Of a stretch of 64,000 nt of DNA, positions 1-11,514 are shown one piece after another. The translations under genes and the position numbers were made by a program. The stretch comes from Calycina herbarum (lineage: Eukaryota; Ascomycota; Leotiomycetes; Helotiales; Pezizellaceae), in contig LLEY01000067.1 in NCBI GenBank assembly GCA_001414485.1, positions 124,001 to 188,000 on the forward strand, given 5' to 3'. Numbering within the stretch: position 1 is the first letter of the stretch; the number at the start of each line of letters is the position of its first letter. The notes under the pieces are model-generated. The model did not search any database, was not told where the DNA came from, and saw nothing but the letters and a program-made list of their open reading frames with translations.

Positions 1-1382
1 TAGACAAGCGTAGCGCGCGACGCGTTAGAAAGTACTAGACCTCTCGCTTTATTCAACGACGACTAGAGCTTTCTACACGTCTTTCTCGCGCCTACGACTA
101 CTAGAGAGCCCTCTTAGAAGATCTAGACATGTTAAGCGCGTAGTTTCGATTAGTTACGAATATACGTATAAAGTATAGAATCTAAGACTCCGATTTCTAT
201 AACTTCAACGAGACCGGCTTTATAATAGATATAATCAGTAGAAAGACAGTTGTTATACGCTCTAATTAATAGTCTAATCCAAAGCTTATTTAGCCTAGTA
301 ATCGGGAATAGGCTATAGCGATTTATATAGTTATAGTAGACGGCTATATAGTACTCTCTTTTCTATACGTTTAAAGTCGATTTTATCTTATGTCTTAGTA
401 CTAGAATAGTAATATACTAGCGGATTAGGTTATTAAAACGACTTAAAACAGTTAGACTAATAATAATATAGGTTTAGAATAGCTTAAACACTTTAATTAA
501 GTAACTTAGATACGTCGAGTTAGCTGTTATCGAATGCTTATATTAGACGGTTATAAGAGCTACGTTAATACTAAGTTTAATAAATACTATAAGGAAAAAG
601 ATATAATACTACTATGTCTACCTCCTTATTCTTCGTACTTAACTTAGTCTCTTAACGTCGGCTTATTTAGCTTATTAAAACAGATATACAGTAACTAGAT
701 ATTATATCTAGTCTAGCTTTAAATTATATATATTACTAAGAACGAGTTCTTTCCTACGTTTAAAGTAGCTTTTACTATAGTTTTTATAGAAAAAAACGTT
801 AAAAGTAGCTTCCGAGGGTCTGGCCTAGTACCTTAGAACTTATAAGTAGTAATATTAAAGCTAGATATTCGTTTATAGACGCCTTCTCTCTATAGAACAC
901 CTCCTAGTTCACCCCGACCTTAGGTCTCCTAGACGCTAAAGAATATAATTAAAGCTATTTCCTAGTCTACTCTAATTAAAGATCGGGTAGCTAAGTACTA
1001 GAGAAGCTCGCTAACTCCGATTATTACTACTGTCGACTAGCTAGTAAAGACTATAGTCGCGATTAACTATAAGTTAACGCTTATAACTAATAGAATTAAG
1101 ACGCTTAAAGAGGCAAATAAAGTCCTTTTAAAGCGGCGACGCGTGAAAAGAACTCGTTTATAGGATTCTAGACCTCTTACTAGATTATAGACAGAGCAGC
1201 TTTTAAAGAATAAGAGCTTAGTTAAAGAAAAAAGACACGACGAAGATATTAGCGAGGGTTCGTCGAAGCAGCGCCGTACGACTAGTCGGGTCTATAGTAT
1301 CTACTATAAACCTAGCTATAATATAAGAACCTGCTTAGAAGCTATAGATATATCTAGTTTATTAGACTCCGATTTGAATTAA
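1..1382 (+). pseudogene. pogo/Fot1-type DDE transposase, 3' part, RIP-degraded
   Basis: The plus strand reads as the C-terminal two thirds of a pogo/Fot1-family transposase (cut-and-paste DNA transposon), entering from beyond the left edge. Recognisable blocks are NFNETGF near 195-215 (family NFDETGF, so the first catalytic Asp is now Asn), a LDGYKS block near 545 (family DGHGSH), and PPYSSYLTQSLNVG near 620-660 (family PPHSSHLLQPLDVG, again Asp to Asn). A basic tail and a decayed zinc-knuckle-like NIRTC block near 1,330 follow, and the frame ends at TAA 1380-1382. Many in-frame TAA/TAG codons sit where Gln or Trp is expected, as RIP produces. The element is certainly inactive. Family assignment rests on these motifs. 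Confidence 0.82.
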
Positions 1383-1441
1383 CTGTTTTAAGCTTGATTT
1401 AGTAGTATTATAGAGTTTAGTAGTTAGAAGGTCTAGAAAAG

Positions 1442-1492
1442 TAGCTCGCTAAGTAATATAGCTCGCTAAGTAATATAGCTTACTAAGTAATA
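1442..1492. repeat. three tandem 17-bp units, subterminal pogo DNA
   Basis: Three contiguous copies of tagctcgctaagtaata occupy 1442-1458, 1459-1475 and 1476-1492; the third differs by one C-to-T change. They lie 60 bp after the transposase stop, where pogo/Fot1 elements carry subterminal repeats, so they are probably transposase-binding or terminal sequences. The binding role is inference. Confidence 0.7.
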
Positions 1493-1531
1493 AAACACGT
1501 TATTTATAATATTATAAAAGAAGTATCTAAG

Positions 1532-1680
1532 TATTAGTATAACTTAGTAGCTAATAGTATAATATAAAAAGAGTATATTATCGTTCGTATATATAGAGTA
1601 AAGTAAGCTACTCTGTCTACTTAAATAGACCTTAAGCGAGAAGGTTACGTAGAGTACTATTTACTCTGATTATACCGATA
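1532..1680 (-). repeat. 3' LTR of copia element A
   Basis: This 149-bp repeat begins TATTAGTAT (unmutated form TGTTGGTAT) and ends ATACCGATA. It is more RIP-mutated than its partner at 7864-8012. It is the 3' LTR because the element's genes run on the minus strand. Confidence 0.88.
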
Positions 1681-4600
1681 CTAGCACTTCTTTAAAACAG
1701 TGGAAGTTACTGTCTAAAAATTATTAAAAATCTCTTATCTTATCTAGCTAATTATAGCTCTCTATTCTATGTTCTCGACTAATAAGAGCGTCTTATTCAG
1801 AGGTCTTATTATCTCTTATTCTATTCTATCTACTCTATAAGCTTAATATCTAGCTTACTAGTATTAATTAGCTTTTATAGAGCGTTATAACAATCCTTCT
1901 TAGTTATAGTATCTACTAGATTACTCTTACTATCGATCTACTTAATTTCGTCGATCTCTCTTAACTTATATACTTCTTATAAGTATATAACGTTAATTAT
2001 TAAGCGCTTCTCCTTAGTAGTGCCTAATTTAGCTATATATTCGTAAATAGACTTCGAATTAGTATATATAATAAGTAGGATCTTAAAGCCTAAGATACTT
2101 TCTAGAGTTAATTTAATAGAAGTAGTAGCGTTAAATCCAGAGCTTATTATATATAATTCTAAGGCTAAAACGTTATAAGTAACTCTCTTACACTTAGTAG
2201 AAGACTAATATAAAATATTAGTATTATCGTCCTTATCTACTAGTACTATAATATAGCTGATTTATAATAATAAGTCCTTATTATTCGTAAAAGAGCTATC
2301 TGTAAAAGCGTATAATTTAAGCGAGTTTTAGTCTAATTTAACGTATTTGAGCCCTCTTATAGTATTATCGATTTGCTATTGAATTCGCTTATTAAGAAGG
2401 CTAATATCGTCTTCTTATAGATCTGTTATCTAAGTAGTATATAATAAATCGAATACTACTTCTAGCTAGGACACTGTTACTAAATATACTCTATAAGCAC
2501 GCTAAGTAATATATTAATCCTTAGTAGATACTATATAGGAAGTGTCTTTAGTATTAGATATCTCCGCTAGTACCTTTTATATTAATTTTAAGTACTTTAT
2601 ATAATCCTAAGTAAGCGTAAATAAGCTATCTATATACTTACTAATTAGCTCTCTATTGAACTGGATTAGATAGGTAATAGTAAGTTCTTATCTATTCTTT
2701 GATATAAATCCGGCTTTCTTAATAGTACTTTCTTCCTTAGCTATAAAAGTATCGTTTATAAGTATAAGAGTATTATCTGTTTAAAGTCCTACTACTCTAA
2801 AAGGTCTATCTAATCGTTTAGTATATAAAAGACAGGGGTCGAAAGTGGATTATTCTATTATAAGCTTCGTAGTATAGTATTTATAGTACGTTACGAACTA
2901 GTGGTTTCCAGCTTCTAGAATACTATATAATAGCTTAATAACTTTAAAGAACATATTCTTCTACTATAGATATCTCTTTAGTAGGCGTATAAAGAACTTT
3001 CGATTTAGTTCTATAAGTAACTAGGTATATACTTATATAATATCTCGAATATAAACTCGTAAATCCAGGTATACTACTATAAGTATAAGGATAATTCTCT
3101 AACTTACTCTTTAGATAGTAGAGGCCTAGATAAGGACTAAGGACTTTCTATTATTATTATATACTTAGATAACTAGTCTTGATTTTATAAAAGCAAGTAC
3201 TATACTCTTAAATTTGATATTATCTACGAACTATAATCTAAAGATTCTAGCGTTAGAAGACAGGTTATCCTAGGTAATAATCTTAAAGACGCTTTAATCA
3301 GTTAGTCTATTAACTTTCTTCTGTTATAACGCGACGTATATTATACTATTATTAGCTATAAATACTTTAATATCGTGTTCTTTCTTAATAGACGAAAGGA
3401 AAGTCTCGATATTCTCAATAGTAACGTAGTTCTTAGTATTATTAATAAAAGCATCTATCTCTTAGAATAAGGTCTCGAAAGGCTTATTTAGTAGTCTTAG
3501 GTACTTTCGTAGTCTTCCTCGTCTACGCTTCTAGACTAGTTCTATTATCGATTCTAGAGAATTAGTAAGGTTATCTTATTATTAGACTTATAACTAGTGA
3601 AGTTAGTATCGAGTTCGTAGGTAGGATTAAGGCTTCTCTTAAGGCTTAGTTTCTTAGGATTATAGTGTTATCTTAAACGACGGTGTCGTTCTAGAAATAT
3701 CTCTAACCGCCGGTGCTATTCTAGAGTCTTTAAAGACTTCTTCGAAGTATAGCTTTACTACTATAGATCTAAATCTTATAAGACCACTTAGTAGTAATAT
3801 AATATAGTCTTTATTTTCAATTCCTTATAGTAAGAAGGGACCGGTCTAGGATTTTTAATACTTACGCTAGACAAGTATATTAGTATTTAGTAGTAAGTTC
3901 TTAATTCTACTAGGTAATAGACCGTTCTAGGTATTAAGAGTATCTGTAATTTAACGCTTTATAAGTAATTTATATACTTCTTTAGTAGCCTTTATATAGG
4001 TCTTAGATCTCTAAGATATCGATTATAAGAGAGTATCACTTTTAGCTATTCTAGGATAAGCGCTATATATAAGTAAAGTAGATACTAAACTATTAGATTC
4101 TACTATATCGTTAATAGCTTTAAAAGCTATTTAGAGAGCGGAGGTCTTTATAAGGCTAGGTTATTATTCTCGGATAATTAAGTAAATATAGCGAATTAGT
4201 CTATAGTATTATTCTACTATACTAATAGAGTTATATACTTCTACTAGTACGGTTTTAACCTTAATTCCTATTGAATTTACGTATCTCTTAAACTCCTTTA
4301 TAACGAAGTTCTTTCCAGCGTCTATAGTAACATAGTCGAGAGGTCCTAAGTAGGTGTTAATCTAGCACTTTTAAAAGGTCTTCTAGGCACTCTTTACACT
4401 TATGTCTAGTAGAAAGTCTCTAGATTAATATCGAGTTTCTTAATCTATAATATATAATACTAGCTTTCCTTTTAAAAAGAAGATATCTATGATTATATTA
4501 TAATTAAACTTAATATCGTTGTAAAGTGTAAATCTAAATCGACTAAGTAACTTTCTATACTTTTAGTAATACTTATAGTATTTAGTAAGATGTTATAGAA

Positions 4601-5083
4601 TGCCTTACTTAACGTCGTAACTAGTACGCTCGAGTATACGCTATAAGCGTAGTATAGATAAGTAACTAAAGCGCTTATAAAGGCGTCTAATATCGACATC
4701 TATAAGGTAATATAGGGATTCTTATATAAGGTTATATACAGCCTTATTCTAGAGTAGAAAGAGATGTCTAAATCGTTATATAATTCTAAAACGTTCTACT
4801 TTCTAACTCTTTCCGTCCTCTTAAATAAGAACGTTCTAGAGGTTATTAAGCGAGACGTATAAATAATCTATATTATTAATATATATAATAAATAGTATAT
4901 CTAAGTATATAATATAGAATTCCGTATAGCTGATTAGTATACTAATCGTAATCGATCCTAGAGAGAATACGTAGCTCTTACTAAATTATATACTAATCTA
5001 GCCTTTAGTACTTTCGTCGATAGAGATATTTTAGACGTGTTTAGTATATACTAAGTATTAATCGTATCCTATACTCGACTTTC

Positions 5084-5527
5084 TATAACGAAACTTAAAC
5101 GAACTAAACAAAGATAACTAAGTCTCGAAGGTTAGTATACAGGTAAGAAGTACAGATACGCCGGGTTGTTTACTTAGAAGTGAACTCGTTACTTATATCA
5201 AAGATGTTAAATAAGATAATAAGATTGATAACTAAAGTTAAGTACGAAGCTTCTATCTAATAGCAGAAGTACTAGTTCTTATATAGAACCTTTATCCTAA
5301 GTATATTACTTACATCGCTCGCGATCAAGGCGATCAGAGCGATGTAGGCGATCACGTCACATGACCGCACGTGACTTCCAACAGTACTACAACAGTAAGA
5401 TCCTGAAATCCCAAATGTCCTTCGCATTACTGATTTCCTCCTGTGTTACCTTCTATTCCCGGATATTATACCTTGTTCTATTAATACGCCGTCTGAACTA
5501 CTTACTACGTAACCGTGGTTCGTAACA
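5084..5527. repeat. solo gypsy LTR inside copia A
   Basis: A 444-bp sequence starts TATAACGAA (unmutated TGTAACGAA), ends TTCGTAACA and is flanked by the perfect duplication CTTTC (5079-5083, 5528-5532). The homologous site in copia B (about 17,690) is uninterrupted. The first half matches the LTRs at 9751, 11057 and 21445, while about 5,290-5,500 is different and carries ordinary CpA/TpG-containing sequence. No internal domain is present, so it is a solo LTR left by LTR-LTR recombination. Confidence 0.88.
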
Positions 5528-7559
5528 CTTTCCTTCTACGCCGGTATTAATTATAACTCTAAAGAAGTAGTCTTATATATACTTCTTAGTATTAGATATA
5601 AATACCTCTTTTATAAACTTATAAGATATAGCGTCTGGAATTAATAGTAGAATAAATCTGCTAAAAGTATAATCTTATACTAAGTTTATTAGACTAGCTA
5701 TAAGAGTCTAAGCGCTTGAATTGTCGATATATCTAACAGAAGTAATTAAATAGTAGATAACCTTACTATTAGAATCACTTTTATAATCTATTACGATTGT
5801 CTAGAGTATTTTAGATATATCTCCCTCTTTTATACGTTCTATAGTAGATCTTTTTAATAAATCTACTGTCTTTTCTACGAAAGCTACCTCTATTACTCTT
5901 TTGCTATTTAGCAAAGTAACGATCCTACTCTTCTTAAGTATAGTTCTAGGATCGGTGGCCTTCCTTTCTATATATGTAATATTTGTTATTCTTTCTAGAT
6001 TTATACTAGTAGTAGTTATAAGAGTTACTAGAATTGTTATACTTGTAGAAGTAACGATCGGTTATTAGAGTTTTAGTATTTAAGACGTCGTAGCTTACTT
6101 CGTAATTGCGAATAGAGCTTCTTAAAAGAGTAATAGTACTTTGAAGTAACGAGTTTTATAGTAAGGTCGAGTATATACTTCGGTATTCTAGTGCTTCCTT
6201 ATATATAATAAGTAGCTTATTAGCTAATTATCTATCGCTTTATATATCCTTAGGAAGTCTATAGCGAAGTTCTTCTAATTTAGATAGCATCTTCTCAAAG
6301 CACTAGCTAGGTGTCTTTTCCGAATATTCTAGCTCGGCTTTAGTTCGTAAGAATATAATACGATTCTACTTAGAGGATTAACCTCTTAAGTATAGCTTAT
6401 TCTTAAAGTATAATTAGATAGTAGTAGAAAGAACTTCGTACGATTAATCTGTTCCTTCTTTAAAGACACTAGTATAAAAGTAGTTTGATACTTAACTCTT
6501 AAGTATAATTAGAAAGGTAAGATTATATACTAAAGGTGGTATACTATAACAGTTATATATATCCTTGAATATTCTTAACTTAAGCTTGAAGTTATCTCTC
6601 TTACTACTATACTTCTGTTCGTCTAAGTATAACTTTATAAGGTTACTAAGTATAAAAGCAGAGTTGCCTATCTAGCTATTCTAGTTACTAGAATAGCCAG
6701 TTTAGTTATAGGTTATAAGAGCCGCTAGCTAGTTTACAATAGCATTCTAGGTTACAAAAGCTGCTAGTAGATCTACAAGAGCGTTCTAGGTTATAAAAGC
6801 TGCCGGTGGAGTTATAAGAGCTACTGCTAGTAGAGTTGTAGAGATAGGAATATTACTTACAAAAGCGGTTAAAGTGGTATTCGAAGTAGAAGGATTCGTA
6901 AAGGCGTTTAAAGTAGTAGAGTTCTAGTACCCTAGAAGAAGCTTAGAGAATCGGTTAAAGTGTTCTTTAATATACTTATATCTCGTAGCTATCTCTTATA
7001 ATTAAGTTTATAATTTATATACTTGATCTCTCAATTCCTAGATTAGCTATTTAGGCTTTGTAAGTTCTTAAGACGTATTATAAAGTGCTTTTGACATAAT
7101 CGCCTTATGTCTATCTATCTCTACCTACACGCCTCTATTACGTAGTAGCTTATATATCTTAATAAGAGTGTTTCTTTCTATATTTACGAACTTAACTTTA
7201 GGCTATTTATTAAAGTCTATAAGATATATCTCCTATAGATAATCGTCGTCTATTCTATTAATATCGTATTCCTCTAACTTTGTATTTATATAAGCCGTAG
7301 CTTCCTTGTCTTTAACCTACTATAGTAGTAGTGCTATAGTGTTAGTAGTATTAACGAAGTTATCAGTGCTTAAATGTCGGTGCTTAAAGTAGTAATAGTA
7401 AATAGTGTTTTATACTAGGTAAATAGTACGTCGTAATTTTATTTCGTAATTTTGTTTTATTATAAGTTATACTTTTAATGCTTATAAGTCATCAAAAATC
7501 AGGTGAATTGTCTTTGTACAACAGTCGCTCTAAAGGGTTCAAGAGCAGTCGCAAGAGCG

Positions 7560-7690
7560 TTTGCAAGTAGGGTGGTATTACAAGTCGAAGAGGTTGTAAG
7601 GTTGTAAGGTTATATTGCAATTCGAAGAGGTTGCAAGGTTGTAAGGTTGTATTGCAATTCGGAGAGGTTGCAAGGTTGTTGTAACTGTAC
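7560..7690. repeat. GA/TTG-rich minisatellite in leader of copia A
   Basis: About three degenerate units built from gaagaggttgcaaggttgta and gtattgcaa lie just inside the right (5') LTR, in the untranslated leader of the minus-strand element. The same repeat is longer in element B (19,667-19,885). Confidence 0.7.
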
Positions 7691-7863
7691 TGCAAGTCCC
7701 AGAGTTTGCAGTGGTATTGTCGGGGGTGTAACCAGTAGAAGGAGTCTCTTCCGAGAAGAGGAGTCTACTTTGCACAACTACGTAACTGTACATAAGCTTA
7801 CGATTCCGAGAACCGCGATATATATAGTCAGTTTTTCTGATCTACGCGCGCGACACTGATCAG

Positions 7864-8012
7864 TGTTAGTATGACTTAGTAGCCAATAGTATAATATAAA
7901 AAGAGTATATTATCGTTCGTGTATACAGAGCAAAGTAAGCTGCTCTGTCTACTTAAATAGACCTTAAGCGAGAAGGTCACGTGGAGTGCTATTCACTCTG
8001 ATTATACCGACA
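7864..8012 (-). repeat. 5' LTR of copia element A
   Basis: This 149-bp LTR starts TGTTAGTAT, ends ATACCGACA and is followed by the CTAAG duplication at 8013-8017. It keeps more CpA/TpG than the left copy. Confidence 0.88.
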
Positions 8013-9750
8013 CTAAGAAAGAGATTTCTAAGTAGTTTTAATTAATTAGAGACGTTATAGTAGAATTATTATAATTTTAATCGCGAGTGTAGAAAATTTT
8101 AACTAGTTCGCTATATATATACGTTAGAGATTACTATATAAGATATAAATAGTCGACGATATATAGTTACTTAGAAGACTCTCGAATCTATCTCTTAACC
8201 TCTCTCTTTTTCGAATTAATATATAATATATCGAATTCTAATACTCTGCTTCTTAAAAGTGTTAAGTAATAACCTTCTAGGAATAGTAGACTCTCTTCTA
8301 AAAGGTCTACGAACCGTACTCGCACGTCTAAAAACAAAAGGTTCTAGAAAGGAAAGTAACTTACTTGAAACTCTAAAGATAACCGAGACTTCTCTAATAT
8401 AGACGAGATACGAGGTATAGTATAAAGCTTAGAAGAAAAACTTTAAGATAACAACGATCGGTTCGAATAGTTAGATATAATTATAAACGAACTTAGGAAT
8501 TAAATCAGAGATCCTTAACCTTCCCGATTCGAAATCGACTCTTCTTCGATTCTAAGTCTTATACTAGACCTCTTTCGCGTAAGAAACTCTATCTCTAATA
8601 CCTTCTCTAGACGGCAGACTATCTTACTCGACTTCGAAAGTAGTTCGGATCTTATCTAATCTATAAAAAGCAAGATTACAGAAAAGATTAAACTCTTAGA
8701 TAATAGTATATCACCTATATACCGACAATAGAAGATATCGGTACGCGACAGACTACTAGTAAATACCGATTATTATAATATAAGCTCGACTCGAAAGACA
8801 CTTATATAAGAAACAACTACTAGACTCGCTAGGAACTACCTTAAGCCTAGATATAAGTCTAAATCGATTTATATTACTTTCTACGATTATTAAGATATAA
8901 TTAAACTTTTAGATTTATATTTCTTAACTAGATATAAGATAGAGGATATACGGAACGCCTTCTAGGCCTTGTAAATAGGTAGAAAGGATTACACTCTAGA
9001 AACGTTTACTAACTTCAGAGGTTACTTTTCAAGTATAGCTATACTTAGAGGGATACTAGAGTTAGAATAATTCTTCTATATATAGAAGAAGATTATACTA
9101 CAGCTACGAAACTTAGCCGCTATACTTAAAAGACGTTAGAACTATAACTTCGTTGAAATAGTAGTAGATCTTCTAGCTCTAGATAAGAAAAAACGCTGAA
9201 ATACTAAGTTATATATAGCTAATACGACTAAGCTAGTTAGTATAACTACTTCGGTTAAAAAGACTACTTTTTAACTCTTATCTAGTATAATACCGAAACC
9301 CTCTCTACTTATACGAGGATCCTTCTCTACTATTTAAACTACTTCTTAAACTTTTAAACCTATTTTAACTTCTAAATACTAAAAGACTATAGACCGAGTC
9401 CTAGCTAGTATAACGTATTACTACTATAGTAAGCTCGGATATTATAAACTCGATTACTCTTAGCTACCTAGTATTAAAGAGATAGTCTAGGAAGTAGACG
9501 AAGATAATATATAAGTCCTTATAGAGTACCTCGATTTAGACCTAGATTAGAAGGAAAACGAGACAGCCTAGGTAAAGACTTCTTCCTAGGTCTATATAAA
9601 TATAACCTATTAAACCTTAATCTTTCTAGCTTTATAGAAGGAAACTAATTCCTTATAGATATAACTCTTAGTATATATAGATATAGTATTAAGTTACGAG
9701 CTTTAATAGATATAGAAGCGAACGGTTTTCTATTCTTAAATCGACGTTTA

Positions 9751-10213
9751 TATAACGAAACTTAAATAAACTAAACAAAAGTAACTAAGTCTCAAAGAGT
9801 TAGTATATAGATAAGAAGTATAGATACGCCGGGTTGTTTACTTAGAAGTAAACTCGTTACTTATTTCAAAGATATTAAATAAGATAATAAGATTAATAAC
9901 TAAAGTTAAGTACGAAGCTTCTATTTAATAGTAGACGTGCTAGTCTTATATAGAACCTTCTATTCTAGTTAGAGTCCTGTTCTATAGGAGTTCTAAAGAT
10001 AGAGTCCGACTCTAATCCTAGGGCTTCTTAAAACTAGACTCTATCACCTGACTATACCTAGCCGAGTCACGTGATATAAACTGTAATAAGATCTATAGAT
10101 TATATATCTAATATATTTAATTCTTCTTTCCTCTTCTAGGTTCTAGTAGTGCTTATTCTATTAGAACGTCGCCTGGACTTTACTAGTCACGTGCTAGTAT
10201 ATGATTTATAACA
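9751..10213. repeat. solo gypsy LTR in the protease region of G1
   Basis: A 463-bp copy runs from TATAACGAA to TTATAACA and is homologous to the LTRs of G2. Flanks are GTTTA (9746-9750) and CTTTA (10214-10218), a 4/5 match to a target duplication. G1 coding sequence resumes directly after it, so no internal region is present. Confidence 0.78.
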
Positions 10214-11056
10214 CTTTAGCCTTATAACTAGCCTAATCGCTAGAATTGTAGATTTAAAAACTACTCTACTTAGTATCTGTTTATAAATACGACAGTAGTA
10301 TTAAGAGTAAGATAATATAGTTTATATAGTTATATCTAAACCTAGATAAACGTCGTATCTATAACTACTTCTTTATTATCCTAGATCTTAGATAATAAGA
10401 CTTAATTATTAGAATTAAATAGTTAAAACACTTTAAAATTCTTCTTAACCTCGCTAGGAATCAACTTATTTAGCTAGCTAAAACCTTACTAACTTCTTAT
10501 TTTAGAAAAGAGATCTTACTTTCTTTAACTTCTAACTAGATCTAGAAGTCTTATTTGAATATATAGTCGAATACGAATCAAAGAGATTACACTCTCTATT
10601 AAGACGAAAAACGACGGAAAAGTAGTAAACTCTTAGCTAAGTTATTACTATTATCTACGACTCTAACTCCTAATAATTCTATATCCGACTCTAGTCTAAA
10701 TCCCCTCCGACCTATACGTATAGCTTAGACAGATTAGACTATATACTTATTTATTAGCGAGATAAGTATAAATACTTTATATTTTAATATAAAACAACCT
10801 AATACCGAGTTCTTTATAACTAGTATTTATAAATTAAATTAGATTATTAAAGAGAAGTTAGCTCTATCTATAGACGACGCTAAGACTATAGATCTAATAT
10901 AGTCTTAACTCTCTAAATATTATTCCTTATACTAAGATATATTCTCAAAAGCAGCCTTAGATAAACTTTCTTCTTACTATAAATATAATTATAAAATTAC
11001 CTTAAACGAACTACTTTCTACCTCTTACTCTCTACTATATCGATAGTTAACTATAG

Positions 11057-11514
11057 TATAACGAAACTTAAACGAACTAAACAAAGATAACTAAGTCTCG
11101 AAGGTTAGTATATAGATAAGAAGTATAGATACGCCGAGTTATTTACTTAGAAGTGAACTCGTTACTTATATCAAAGATATTAAACAAGATAATAAGATTA
11201 ATAACTAAAGTTAAGTACGAAGCTCCTATCTAATAGCAGACGTACTAGTCTTATATAGAACCTTTGTTTATATTTAGAGTTCTACTTAGTAGGAGTTCTA
11301 AAAATAGAGTCCGACTCTATTTCTAGAGCTTCTTAAAACTAGACTCTATTACCTAACTACTCCTAACCGAGTCACGTGATATAACTATAATAAGATCCCT
11401 AAGATTATATATCTATTTAATCCCTTTCTTCCTTTTAGGGTTATAATAGTATTTATCTTATTAGAGCGCTACTTAGACTTTATTTATTTATATACTAGTA
11501 CGTGATTTATAACA
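11057..11514 (-). repeat. 3' LTR of G2
   Basis: This 458-bp LTR starts TATAACGAA and ends TTATAACA. It contains the motif gagtcacgtgat also found in the LTR copies at 9751 and 21445. Confidence 0.86.

Larger units (their letters stand above)
1532..8012 (-). mobile_element. Ty1/copia LTR retrotransposon A, full length, heavily RIP-mutated
   Basis: The element is bounded by two 149-bp LTRs (1532-1680 and 7864-8012) and a perfect 5-bp target duplication CTAAG (1527-1531 and 8013-8017). Coding order on the minus strand is gag (about 7,350-5,900), protease, GAG-pre-integrase (about 4,750-4,600), integrase, reverse transcriptase (about 3,500-2,700) and RNase H (about 2,200-1,930). The RT is recognisable from blocks resembling EIDAFINNTKNY and KSRLVIQVYN. 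No frame is open because of dense TAA/TAG codons. A solo LTR (5084-5527) interrupts the protease region. Removing that insertion leaves about 6.0 kb, normal for copia. A is colinear with element B except for about 2.4 kb that B lacks. It sits in or just beyond the pogo remnant. Confidence 0.88.
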
